Shown here: positions 17,415 through 25,406 of the stretch, piece after piece
Layout: the number at the start of each line of letters is the position of its first letter
Numbering within the stretch: position 1 is the first letter of the stretch
Assembly (NCBI RefSeq): GCF_027186265.1
Contig: NZ_CP114176.1
Span: 3,658,001 to 3,722,000, forward strand
DNA: 64,000 nucleotides
Source: Lentibacillus daqui
GTDB lineage: Bacteria > Bacillota > Bacilli > Bacillales > Amphibacillaceae
Direction of reading: 5' to 3'
Program-made: the position numbers and the translations under genes
The notes under the pieces: generated by a model
What the model was told of the DNA's origin: nothing
The model's database searches: none
What the model saw: only the letters and a program-made list of their open reading frames with translations

Positions 17415-18320
17415 TCAAGCCTGACTGGCTGCATAGGTTAATGACTTGCTTGGCAGTGCTTTTCCCAATTTGTTCTGGATATAAAAGGCGGCTTCCTGAA
17501 GTTTCTTCTCATCGACTCCTGTATCTATTCCCAGACCATGCAACAGATAAAGCACATCATTTGTCGCTACATTGCCAGCAGCTCCTGGAGCATATGGACA
17601 ACCACCCAACCCGCCAATCGAACTGTCGAATCTGGTAATCCCGTGTTCTAGTGATCTGGTAATATTAGCAATCGCCATTCCTCTCGTATCATGATAATGC
17701 ATGATGATTTTGTCCTGTGGATATCGCCGCAATACCGTTTCCAGCAGCTGATCCACCTGGGATGGGACAGCGGTACCGATTGTATCCCCAAGTGAAATAT
17801 CATCTACACCAAATTCGAATAATTTATCACAAACACGAATCACCTGCTCCGGAGTGATCTTGCCTTCAAATGGACAATCAAACACTGTTGAAACATAACC
17901 GGTTACATGTTTATGTTCCTGTTTTGCCTCTTTAATCACTTCTGCCAACACCGGGTACGTTTTTGCAATGGACTTATTAATATTTTTCTTATTATGGGTC
18001 TCGCTTGCCGACATAAATACGGATGCACCATCAATTCCGGCTTCCAATGCGAGTTCCAGTCCTTTCATATTGGGAACGAGAGCGGAATAACGGACATTTG
18101 GGTTACGATTTATTTTCAGACCAACTTCATACGCATCCGCTAGTTGCGGAATCCACTTCGGATGAACAAACGATGAATACTCAATTTCCTTCACCCCGGT
18201 TTCCGACAACATGTTGATCCAATTTATCTTGTCAGCAGTTGAGACAGGTTTCTTTTCATTTTGTAAACCGTCACGTGGTCCAACCTCTTTAATCTGTACA
18301 CGACTTGGCCAATAAACCAT
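17415..18320 (-). CDS. hydroxymethylglutaryl-CoA lyase (YngG type)
   Basis: The 301-residue protein has the HMGL-like TIM-barrel motifs: the metal/base motif GPRDGLQNE (R16, D17), HYHDTRG with metal ligands H208 and H210, and the signature GGLGGCPYAPGAAGN (236-250) with the catalytic C241. It splits HMG-CoA into acetoacetate and acetyl-CoA, the last step of leucine breakdown. No other leucine-degradation genes (acyl-CoA dehydrogenase, carboxylase) are adjacent, unlike the B. subtilis yng cluster, so here it is a single-gene unit. AGGAGGGAC-type site precedes the ATG at 18320. Confidence 0.92.
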   Translation of the reverse strand: MVYWPSRVQIKEVGPRDGLQNEKKPVSTADKINWINMLSETGVKEIEYSSFVHPKWIPQLADAYEVGLKINRNPNVRYSALVPNMKGLELALEAGIDGASVFMSASETHNKKNINKSIAKTYPVLAEVIKEAKQEHKHVTGYVSTVFDCPFEGKITPEQVIRVCDKLFEFGVDDISLGDTIGTAVPSQVDQLLETVLRRYPQDKIIMHYHDTRGMAIANITRSLEHGITRFDSSIGGLGGCPYAPGAAGNVATNDVLYLLHGLGIDTGVDEKKLQEAAFYIQNKLGKALPSKSLTYAASQA

Positions 18321-18492
18321 TATTGTCCCTCCTTTTTAATTTGGAGCTATCCTTTACAATTGAATCCGCTTACATGCGAAATAGAAGATCTCTTTAATAC
18401 ATTATTCAAAACAGGGGTAATGCGATCATGAAATGAAACATTTGCCCAATTATATTCAATACAGTTTATCTATATTCAACCTTGTTGAGTTA

Positions 18493-18522
18493 AGTATATA
18501 ATAAAAATTCTAAAAATGTCAA
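18493..18522 (-). promoter_or_regulatory. sigma-A-type promoter for the HMG-CoA lyase gene
   Basis: On the minus strand TTGACA (18517-18522) and TATACT (18493-18498) are 18 bp apart. Two copies of TTGAATATA follow 20 bp apart just downstream and might be an operator. The leader to the lyase start is about 165 nt. The rest of 18321-18651 shows no gene. Confidence 0.6.
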
Positions 18523-18651
18523 CTGACTGGTGTGATAGGTGACCGCAAAAGGTGTAAAGGAAGTGCTATTTGGGATAAATTATCGAGGTTGCGAAATACT
18601 ATGCATGGTTTTATTCAAAAATTGGTACCGTTTTTGAAAGGAGAAAGTAAG

Positions 18652-18966
18652 ATGAATACGGAAAACAAAATTTTGTCATCCTTAAATTACTTTAGCATCT
18701 TTTTTGCCCCGTTTTTGTTTCCGCTTATCGTTTATTTTGTAACAAAGGATGGACGTGTCAAATACCATGCCCGACGTGCTTTGCTATCTCATATCATTCC
18801 GATCATCGTCATTGTTTTAGCCATTATTTTGGGTGTTATTTTTGGCATGTACAATTCTACGGGGCTTGCAACAGGGACGATTCTGATTGGCTATTTGATA
18901 GCAGGGATTTTATACATTGTTTACCTGGTTTGGAATGTCGTACAGGGAATAAAAATTTTTAGCTGA
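18652..18966 (+). CDS. DUF4870 small membrane protein
   Basis: The 104-residue protein MNTENKILSSLNYFSIFFAPFLFPLIVYFV... has three membrane helices and the DUF4870 pattern, a helix pair around a polar stretch KDGRVKYHARRALLSHI. The function of the family is unknown. AAAGGAGA lies 8-9 nt before the ATG at 18652; the frame is open 40 codons further up but without a ribosome site. It is monocistronic. Confidence 0.8.
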   Translation: MNTENKILSSLNYFSIFFAPFLFPLIVYFVTKDGRVKYHARRALLSHIIPIIVIVLAIILGVIFGMYNSTGLATGTILIGYLIAGILYIVYLVWNVVQGIKIFS

Positions 18967-19145
18967 ATGAATAAATCAGCCAAAATTACGTGTCATTTAC
19001 CCAATTTGCACGTTATCCATTGGCAAACATATAGTGTAGAGGGATTTATCACGCATGAACCGGCAGTAAGACACCTTCTTATCTTGCAAGTAACATTGAA
19101 GAGAAGTAGGTGCATCACGAGAACAGGTGGGAGGGTAGCATTCTG

Positions 19146-19562
19146 ATGTATTATCATCCGCTTCAACCCTATCCGGGATCAATATATTGTTTGCCATTTA
19201 TCCCGGTTAATCAACCGGTTGACAACTATCATCGAATACAACCGCAAACAGGGTATCCGGAAATCGGACGGCAATATCCCAAAGTTGATCCAACCCTTTT
19301 TCATCAATCCGCTGAAACGTTTAAACAATTAATGAAGGATGGAAACGTCTTGTTGAATAAATTGAGTGAATCAAGGGAATTTGCCGGCAATGTAATGGAT
19401 GCTGCACAGCGCGGTGATCAAAACAAGGTAAAACAGTTGATCCACTCAGCCGGTATCAAAGAAAGAGTGGAGGTACGCTATACCCCGGACGGCATAACTT
19501 TTGACATGTATTCCGACAAAGGGCAATGTTGTAAATTGGCAATGTCACTGCGTTGGAAATAA
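19146..19562 (+). CDS. 138-residue protein of unknown function
   Basis: From the ATG at 19146 (GGGAGGG 11 nt upstream) the product starts with a Tyr/Pro-rich segment (MYYHPLQPYPGSIYCLPFIPVNQP) and ends with a compact domain FKQLMKDGNVLLNKLSESREFAGNVMDAAQRGD...CCKLAMSLRWK. The Pro/Tyr-rich head resembles spore coat or inner-coat proteins of Bacillaceae, and the tail looks like a conserved small domain, but I cannot name the family. A leader with no gene precedes it. Confidence 0.7.
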   Translation: MYYHPLQPYPGSIYCLPFIPVNQPVDNYHRIQPQTGYPEIGRQYPKVDPTLFHQSAETFKQLMKDGNVLLNKLSESREFAGNVMDAAQRGDQNKVKQLIHSAGIKERVEVRYTPDGITFDMYSDKGQCCKLAMSLRWK

Positions 19563-19619
19563 CAGGTTTTTCATGAACGGCTGTCTTAAACTAAGTGGTT
19601 TAGCCGTTCTGATCCTGTT
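19561..19619. terminator. convergent terminator before lrgB
   Basis: GAACGGCT (19575-19582) pairs with AGCCGTTC (19602-19609), extended outside by AACAGG (19561-19566) with CCTGTT (19614-19619). It lies between the converging 138-residue gene and lrgB. Confidence 0.6.
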
Positions 19620-19633
19620 TGATTCACGATTTC

Positions 19634-20323
19634 TTAAGTCCATAATACAATCAAGCCTGGTGTGATAATCGAAACAACCACTGCACTAACAACCATAGCT
19701 ACTGTACTAATCGATCCCTCTAGTGGATTACTTTCCATCGCGCTGGCCGTTCCCATCGCATGAGAGGCACATCCCAGCCCTACACCCTTACCTAAATAGT
19801 GGTTAACACGGAAAAACTTTAAAATAAAGGAACTGATCATGACACCACCAATCCCGGCAATCATCACAAACACAGCGGCAAGTGGGGTAATTCCTCCCGT
19901 TGAGTCAGCGATTGCCATTGCAACTGGTGTTGTTACTGATTTGGGGCCAAGGGAGTAAATAATTAATTTATCAAATCCAGCCCATTTTGCCAGCAATATA
20001 CCGGTCGAAACACCAACTACCGCCCCAGTTAAAGTGCCGCCGAGAATTGGTATGATTAGTTGTCGCAATGTATCCCGTTGTTGGTAAAGCGGATAGGCAA
20101 GCGCAACAACAGCGGGGCCAAGCAGTTTATTAATCCAATCACCGCCTACCATATATGTTTCATAAGGAATTTTAAAAACTAATAATCCAACAATAATGAG
20201 AAACGTGGCGATAATGACAGGTGCGGTAAAACTGAAATTAATCCGTTGATGAACTTTTATCGAAAACAAATAGATTAATAGCGTACCAATAATCGCAGCT
20301 ACCCCGATGAAAAGATTAATCAT
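19634..20323 (-). CDS. lrgB: LrgB/CidB family antiholin-like membrane protein
   Basis: The 229-residue protein MINLFIGVAAIIGTLLIYLFS... has six to seven helices and the LrgB motifs YSLGPKSVTTPVAMAI and GLGCASHAMGTASA. LrgB works with LrgA in controlling murein hydrolase export, or in pyruvate uptake as shown for B. subtilis PftAB. The ATG at 20323 overlaps the lrgA stop by eight bases (ATGATTAA), with AAGGATG upstream, so translation is coupled. Confidence 0.9.
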   Translation of the reverse strand: MINLFIGVAAIIGTLLIYLFSIKVHQRINFSFTAPVIIATFLIIVGLLVFKIPYETYMVGGDWINKLLGPAVVALAYPLYQQRDTLRQLIIPILGGTLTGAVVGVSTGILLAKWAGFDKLIIYSLGPKSVTTPVAMAIADSTGGITPLAAVFVMIAGIGGVMISSFILKFFRVNHYLGKGVGLGCASHAMGTASAMESNPLEGSISTVAMVVSAVVVSIITPGLIVLWT

Positions 20324-20684
20324 CCTTAACATCCTTCCAGCGAATAATCCATTGACTAACAAGCCCCGCCCCGGCCATCACCAGTACAGTACTTATTAGG
20401 ATAATCACGATTAAAAGTGACCCCTTGCCAGCGAATATATTGGCATAGTTTAATATACCCACTGTAGCCGGGATAAAGAAAAAGGTCAGATGTTTAACAA
20501 AAAAACCAGCCCCATCCTTGATCCACTTCTCTTTGATAATATTCATGGATAACATGGCGAATAATAGTATCATACCGATCACACTACCTGGTATCGACAA
20601 ATGAAGGACGTCTTGAATACCGTTACCAATCATATAGATAACGCACAAAATAGCAATCTGCACTACAACTCTACAAAATTGCAA
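20316..20684 (-). CDS. lrgA: LrgA/CidA family holin-like protein
   Basis: Four helices and the CidA motif LSIPGSVIGMILLFAML mark this as the small partner of lrgB. Homologs begin a few residues before VVVQIAIL, so the TTG at 20684 (122 residues, purine-rich AAAGAAG upstream) is preferred; the open frame to 20780 contains an atypical Arg/Trp/Cys-rich head and runs into an inverted-repeat element. No LytS/LytT pair lies next to it, so its regulator is elsewhere. The pair may form a pyruvate-responsive transporter or a programmed lysis system. Confidence 0.85.
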   Translation of the reverse strand: MQFCRVVVQIAILCVIYMIGNGIQDVLHLSIPGSVIGMILLFAMLSMNIIKEKWIKDGAGFFVKHLTFFFIPATVGILNYANIFAGKGSLLIVIILISTVLVMAGAGLVSQWIIRWKDVKDD

Positions 20685-20762
20685 CCTCGGACACTTCTTT
20701 CCGTAAATAGAATAAAACCAGAAGCATCTATTATAGACCCGCCAAACAAATTTGACAATGCG

Positions 20763-20899
20763 GGACAAAGGGACAGGCACATTATCCCACTTCTTTTTTC
20801 AGTGCGGTCAGCGGCTTTGCCCATTTTTATCGACAGGACCATTCGCTTTTTTTCGGCACTTCCATAAAATGGTGGGACTGGAGAACCGCCCCTTTGTCC
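20763..20899. repeat. 137-bp element with nested inverted repeats
   Basis: GGACAAAGGG (20763-20772) is inverted at 20890-20899, and TCCCAC (20785-20790) is inverted as GTGGGA (20872-20877); each inner arm lies 12 bp from its outer arm. The symmetry suggests a small mobile or structured element. It sits just upstream of lrgA and its far end overlaps the glycosyltransferase stop codon. Confidence 0.55.
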
Positions 20900-21894
20900 T
20901 ATAGCCAGGCATCGAAAAAGTCCCGGTAGCCTTGTTTCATGATGGTGCTGGAAAAGTTATCAAATGCGTACTTCCGGTTTTCCTGTGAGACTTTGTATGG
21001 TGATGCAGCTGCCATATTGACAAGCTCAAACCAATTTTGCTCGTTTCCGGAAAAAGCGTGCTGCGAACTAATATGCCTGTAACATGGGTGTTCTGGCTTT
21101 ACAATGATTTTTCCCATTGCTAACGCCTCAGTTAAGGGCATCGCATAGGTATCAAATTTCGAGCAGCTCCAAAACACTTTGGCACTATTCATCAATGCAA
21201 AAATCTCATCCTGTGACAGCGCAAACTCCAATTTTACATTATCCGGTATGACATATTTTTTAACACTTTCCCGATATCGCTCCCCACCGAATACCATCAC
21301 CACTTCCTTATCCGGATTCTTTCGTGCATATTCAAAAACCAGATCGGGCCGGCGATTTTCCTCGTCCCTGCCAATCCAGAGAATCCGGTTATCGATGATT
21401 TGCTGTGGGTCAAAATATTTGTTGGCCATATTCTCATTAAAACCAATCGGAATAACCGTTACATCCTTCACATCAAATGTTGTCATCAATTTGTCTTTTA
21501 AATATTCAGTTTGCACAATCGCCTTATCCACTATCCCGTAAAATGGCTTCATCATTTCATAACCAGTTAATGCCGGATCCGGGATACTGTGTGGAAAAAG
21601 CACACTATGCTTAATAAACATGTTCAGATAGGTAAACCCCGATACGGTGTATATAACATGATCAATATTTTCCTTATCAAGTTTATCCAGCACAATGTCG
21701 TAATTGACCAAATCACCCTTTTCATACTCGTAACCTGGAAGATGATCATATTCGCTGACATGGCGCTCCGGGGAAATAAAAACGATTTCCACTCCCAATT
21801 CCTTGCCAATTTGCTTTAATCGATCAGCAAATACACGTGGCCCTTGTGCTTCTGCAAATTGTATCTTACGCATAACCAGCCCAACTTTTTTCAT
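20899..21894 (-). CDS. family-4-like glycosyltransferase
   Basis: The 331-residue protein has the GT-B layout: an N-terminal acceptor domain (MKKVGLVMRKIQFAEAQGPR) and a C-terminal nucleotide-sugar domain with ILWIGRDEENRRPDLVFEYA around residue 173 and the EX7E-like segment DTYAMPLTEALAMGKIIV near 275-292. It would transfer a sugar from a nucleotide donor to an unknown acceptor. It is monocistronic, with no cell-wall or capsule genes around it. The stop codon lies inside the inverted-repeat element just downstream. Confidence 0.75.
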   Translation of the reverse strand: MKKVGLVMRKIQFAEAQGPRVFADRLKQIGKELGVEIVFISPERHVSEYDHLPGYEYEKGDLVNYDIVLDKLDKENIDHVIYTVSGFTYLNMFIKHSVLFPHSIPDPALTGYEMMKPFYGIVDKAIVQTEYLKDKLMTTFDVKDVTVIPIGFNENMANKYFDPQQIIDNRILWIGRDEENRRPDLVFEYARKNPDKEVVMVFGGERYRESVKKYVIPDNVKLEFALSQDEIFALMNSAKVFWSCSKFDTYAMPLTEALAMGKIIVKPEHPCYRHISSQHAFSGNEQNWFELVNMAAASPYKVSQENRKYAFDNFSSTIMKQGYRDFFDAWL

Positions 21895-22076
21895 GTCTAT
21901 CTCCTCGATTCTTACTATTTCAGCTTTATATTTATCATATCACAGCGATTGGGTAGTTGAAGTTTATTAGGCCCCCAAAAATTTCCAGTTGGGACTCCTT
22001 AATTGGGATTAGCAAGACGTAATAGTTTCTGATCTCGTAAACGTTTTGACGGTACAGCTTGTTTGCATTGTAAATT

Positions 22077-22171
22077 TGTCAACGATTCCGGATATTGTAT
22101 CAGCGGTTTTGTACATTGTATCAGCGATTCTGGGCGTTATATCAGCGATTTCTCACATTATATCAGCGATT
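22077..22171 (+). repeat. 21-bp-period motif array 3 (TATCAGCGATT type, 5 units)
   Basis: TGTCAACG (22077) and four copies of TATCAGCG(A/G)TT at 22098, 22119, 22140 and 22161 are spaced exactly 21, 21, 21, 21. The intervening 10 bases differ. It lies in 21895-22246, between the glycosyltransferase start and the 3' end of the macrodomain gene; short open frames there are products of the periodicity. Confidence 0.85.
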
Positions 22172-22246
22172 CCCGTTTTTTGGCGGGAAAAAAACATCCT
22201 TTCACCAACAACATTTTGGGTTGGGCGTCATTTGCTTGTCCACCAG

Positions 22247-22813
22247 TCACCCTCCACTATGTTCATTCAATATTCTGGTGAGGGCGGTTTGATATGTTTG
22301 ATAATCTTGTTCGGAAAACAATACCATTTTGACAATGCCAAATGGATGTGCAGTTAAAAAGTTAATAATCGTTTTCATAGCTATTTCGGCCGCCCGGTCT
22401 ATTGGAAACCGATAAACGCCTGTCGATATAGATGGAAATGCAATACTGTTCAACCCTTTCTCCAGGGCTAAGTTCAAGGAATTTTCATAACAGCTTTTCA
22501 GCAAAATATCCTGCTCATGATCTCCCTTTTTCCAAATGGGGCCGACTGTATGAATCACATAACTGGCCGGCAGTTCAAAGCCATCGGTAATAACCACCTC
22601 ACCAGTTGGCAATTCCGCTCCATGTAATACCTCCGACCGGATCCTTTTACATGCAGCAAGTAATTCTTTCCCTGCTTTCCGATGAATGGCACCATCGACG
22701 CCACCCCCGCCAAGCAGTGTCCCATTAGCCGCATTAACGATCGCATCTGTTTGCTGATCGGTGATATCCCCAACCATTAGTACCAGTTCATTTCCATTCA
22801 TGTTTACGTGCAT
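22247..22813 (-). CDS. macrodomain protein (O-acetyl-ADP-ribose deacetylase-like)
   Basis: The 188-residue protein is a single macrodomain: GDITDQQTDAIVNAANGTLLGGGGVDGAIHRKAG holds the ADP-ribose-binding loop with the Asn-Ala-Ala-Asn motif, and FPSISTGVYRFP is the second loop. Such proteins (MacroD/YmdB type) hydrolyse O-acetyl-ADP-ribose or remove ADP-ribose from proteins. GGAGGG 7 nt upstream supports the start. No sirtuin or ADP-ribosyltransferase gene is adjacent. Confidence 0.92.
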   Translation of the reverse strand: MHVNMNGNELVLMVGDITDQQTDAIVNAANGTLLGGGGVDGAIHRKAGKELLAACKRIRSEVLHGAELPTGEVVITDGFELPASYVIHTVGPIWKKGDHEQDILLKSCYENSLNLALEKGLNSIAFPSISTGVYRFPIDRAAEIAMKTIINFLTAHPFGIVKMVLFSEQDYQTYQTALTRILNEHSGG

Positions 22814-22922
22814 TTATAGCCCTCCTATAGCTTTACTCCTTTGTACAACCGCTTCACTATCTTGTCAACTAATCGTTCCTGCATAGAATCAAAATCATTT
22901 TAATCAATTTACTTTCTAACCC

Positions 22923-22951
22923 TTGTTGTTTTTTCATTTATCTGGTACAGT
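22923..22951 (+). promoter_or_regulatory. probable sigma-A promoter of dapA
   Basis: TTGTTG (22923-22928) and TACAGT (22946-22951) are 17 bp apart, and the lysine riboswitch begins about 40 bp further on, the right distance for the start of its RNA. Confidence 0.6.
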
Positions 22952-22992
22952 ACAAGTAGTTAAATATTTTCTTATTTCAATTCTTTTGATAT

Positions 22993-23166
22993 AAGGATAG
23001 AGGAGCAAAGACATGAGTACATCATAGGAGGATCATGAGAATCCGGTGATCATGGTGGAAAGGGGAATTTGCCGAAGCGGAAGGAAGCTCATGTTCCGGA
23101 CGCTGGTTCTGTTATTGAATAAATGCAGGACTGTCATATAGTGAGCTATATGGAGGGCTATCTTAC
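22993..23166 (+). promoter_or_regulatory. lysine riboswitch (L box) controlling dapA
   Basis: The characteristic lysine aptamer blocks appear in order: GATAGAGGAGC and ATGAGTA at the 5' side, GGAAAGGGGAATTTGCCGAAGC in the middle (23056-23077), the ATTGAATAAATGCAGGACTGTC stretch and the closing TGGAGGGCTATCTT. They match the B. subtilis lysC leader closely. Bound lysine would stabilise the aptamer and let the terminator at 23194 form, shutting off dapA. Confidence 0.95.
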
Positions 23167-23193
23167 GCAGAAATGTTCATATAAAACTATTCT

Positions 23194-23224
23194 GCAGCAA
23201 TGAAGCCGTCGTTGCTGCTTTTTT
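23194..23224 (+). terminator. riboswitch-controlled terminator
   Basis: GCAGCAA (23194-23200) pairs with TTGCTGC (23212-23218) and is followed by six T. It is the expression platform of the lysine riboswitch. Confidence 0.9.
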
Positions 23225-23297
23225 GCGTTTAAGCCGATTGCCCTGATCATCCTTATTCCAAAAAAGGCAAGTAAAATTTTTCAAAGGGTGTGACGAC

Positions 23298-24185
23298 ATG
23301 TATTTCGGTCAGGTATTAACTGCAATGGTAACGCCATTTAATGCCAATGGTGAGGTGGATTATGAAGCAACCGCTGCTTTAGTGCAACATTTGATTGCCA
23401 ATGGATCAGATGGTTTGGTCGTAGGAGGAACAACGGGAGAATCACCTACGTTAACAACTGAAGAGAAACTGCAAGTATTTAAATTTGTTAAGGATACTGT
23501 AGGGGAACAGATCCCTGTGATCGCCGGAACAGGATCAAACAACACGCACGCATCTATCCAATTAACACAACAAGCAGAAGAGATCGGCGTTGACGGGGTC
23601 ATGCTGGTTACCCCGTATTACAACAAACCATCACAGGAAGGATTGTTTCAGCATTTCAAGACAATCGCCCAATCTACATCATTGCCGGTAATGCTTTACA
23701 ATATTCCCGGACGCAGTGTAATCAATATGTCACCGGAAACGATTATTGCCCTGTCGAAAATCGATAATATCGTTTCAGTGAAAGATGCCGGCGGGAATTT
23801 GGATGATACAGCGGCAATCATTCAGGGAACACCAGTTGATTTCACCTTATATAGTGGCGATGACAGTATGACCTTGCCCATATTATCTGTTGGCGGAACT
23901 GGGGTTATTTCCGTTGCATCGCACATTATCGGCAATGAGATGCAGGCAATGGTGCAACATTTTAAACATGGTGAGGTACAACAGGCCGCGGCAATGCATC
24001 GCAAACTTTTGCCGATCATGAAGGCATTATTCGAAGCGCCTAGCCCTACACCTGTAAAAGCTGCTTTAAACATAACTGGCATCCCGGTCGGCGGGGTTCG
24101 TTTACCACTCGTTCCATTAAATGAAACAGAAATGAATACGTTAAGACAAGTAATCCCTGTAAGACAAACGAGAGCTATCAGCTAA
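23298..24185 (+). CDS. dapA: 4-hydroxy-tetrahydrodipicolinate synthase
   Basis: The 295-residue TIM-barrel enzyme has the DapA active site: K162 in VSVKDAGGN forms the Schiff base with pyruvate, Y134 and R139 lie in YNIPGRS, and T45/T46 in GGTTGES. It condenses pyruvate with aspartate semialdehyde in the lysine/diaminopimelate pathway, which also feeds spore dipicolinate. It is a single gene under a lysine riboswitch, apart from asd-dapG, so this may be a lysine-tuned copy. AAGGGTG lies 8 nt before the ATG. Confidence 0.96.
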   Translation: MYFGQVLTAMVTPFNANGEVDYEATAALVQHLIANGSDGLVVGGTTGESPTLTTEEKLQVFKFVKDTVGEQIPVIAGTGSNNTHASIQLTQQAEEIGVDGVMLVTPYYNKPSQEGLFQHFKTIAQSTSLPVMLYNIPGRSVINMSPETIIALSKIDNIVSVKDAGGNLDDTAAIIQGTPVDFTLYSGDDSMTLPILSVGGTGVISVASHIIGNEMQAMVQHFKHGEVQQAAAMHRKLLPIMKALFEAPSPTPVKAALNITGIPVGGVRLPLVPLNETEMNTLRQVIPVRQTRAIS

Positions 24186-24195
24186 CATGATTGAC

Positions 24196-24228
24196 ATCGC
24201 AACGGTACGAGACTGTTGCGATTTTTTT
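24196..24228 (+). terminator. terminator of dapA
   Basis: ATCGCAAC (24196-24203) pairs with GTTGCGAT (24215-24222), followed by a run of T. Confidence 0.9.
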
Positions 24229-24307
24229 ATGGGCTCTTTTTTTCACAAAAATCCTGTGTTGTATCCCATAAGGTTATTCAAATAGTTCAAAAGCTTATAT
24301 TTCCTCA

Positions 24308-25360
24308 TCAGGACAGGTGCTGATTATGCCTTTGAAAAGAAACGATGACATGATGGATTAAACCAATAAATCCAGGAGCCCATGCAGCGATGGAAATCAC
24401 GAACATAATCTTAGGAATGATTAGTAGAAAATGCAGTCCCAATGCTTCAGAAAACTGATATGTACTTGTTGTATACATCGCCAGCGGAAAGGCCATTCCC
24501 CAAAATTGCGGATCATAAGTCAGTGGATAATGATGGATGATATGCCGCCAAATCGCCAGGATAAAAAGTAACGGAATCCACCATGTACCCGTAATCCAGA
24601 AGAATAACGTAAAGCCTTTTAAAAACGGGGTAATCTGATGTAAAAACGGCAATAAGTCCGCATGCATAATCAATGTTGACCCTGCTAATGTTGTAATAGC
24701 AACGGCCCCCATATTAATCCAATACGGCGGTGTCAGTGCCTCAAACTTGAACTCCACGAACGTAAACCGGTAAAAGATTAACGTAATAATGTTCAAATAT
24801 AGCATACACCCTAGAAAATACATGGCTAATGTATAGAACAAAAGGATTCGTTGCGCCTCTCCGCCTACGTAAGGCGCCAATAATGTTCCCAAAATAGCAA
24901 TAGACTGCGTGGCAACTGAAGCAATTAACCATGCCCCATTAATTCCCTCAGCGATTGTCGGCTTATTCTTGCGTACAGTAACCGCCGTAAAAAAGGTATA
25001 CATAATAATCAACCATAAAATAATAGCCAGCGCAAACAGGTACTCAGATACGACATGATGATGCCCAACGATAATCAATTGACTGCCAAACACTGACGTT
25101 CCCGCAACCCATGTAAAAAAACCTGGCCCTTTCGAGTGGCTGGTTAAATCATTTAATACATTTGGAAGGAAGTAAATAATGCGAATAATCATTAGTGTCC
25201 ATAATCCAATATAGGCAAATATGTTTATAACCAGCAATGTCTTGGCAATCATATGCATTCCGAGCAGGTATGAACCTATTGATAATGCACCAGTTGCCAT
25301 TACCATTGCAAAATAACCGGAAAACAAATGCTCAGCTTTTTCCTTCAAAAAATGGATCAT
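24308..25360 (-). CDS. TDT-family transporter (tellurite-resistance/dicarboxylate, SLAC1-like)
   Basis: The 350-residue protein has ten membrane helices and the family opening HLFSGYFAMVMATGALSIGSYLLG, seen in TehA/SLAC1/Mae1-type carriers and anion channels. Members export C4-dicarboxylates, sulfite or other anions; substrate here is open. The ATG at 25360 with GAGGT 7 nt upstream is chosen over a GTG three codons before it. An IS4-family element sits 47 bp upstream of the start and may have split its promoter from the gene. Confidence 0.8.
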   Translation of the reverse strand: MIHFLKEKAEHLFSGYFAMVMATGALSIGSYLLGMHMIAKTLLVINIFAYIGLWTLMIIRIIYFLPNVLNDLTSHSKGPGFFTWVAGTSVFGSQLIIVGHHHVVSEYLFALAIILWLIIMYTFFTAVTVRKNKPTIAEGINGAWLIASVATQSIAILGTLLAPYVGGEAQRILLFYTLAMYFLGCMLYLNIITLIFYRFTFVEFKFEALTPPYWINMGAVAITTLAGSTLIMHADLLPFLHQITPFLKGFTLFFWITGTWWIPLLFILAIWRHIIHHYPLTYDPQFWGMAFPLAMYTTSTYQFSEALGLHFLLIIPKIMFVISIAAWAPGFIGLIHHVIVSFQRHNQHLS

Positions 25361-25406
25361 TAATTCCACCTCTAGTTCTGTTCCTACTACGTTCTTTATT
25401 TAGGAT

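Noticed and set aside
22047..22060. Further unit of the 22-kb array upstream of 22077
   Set aside because: TACAGCTT near 22053 is out of phase by about 3 bp and was left out.
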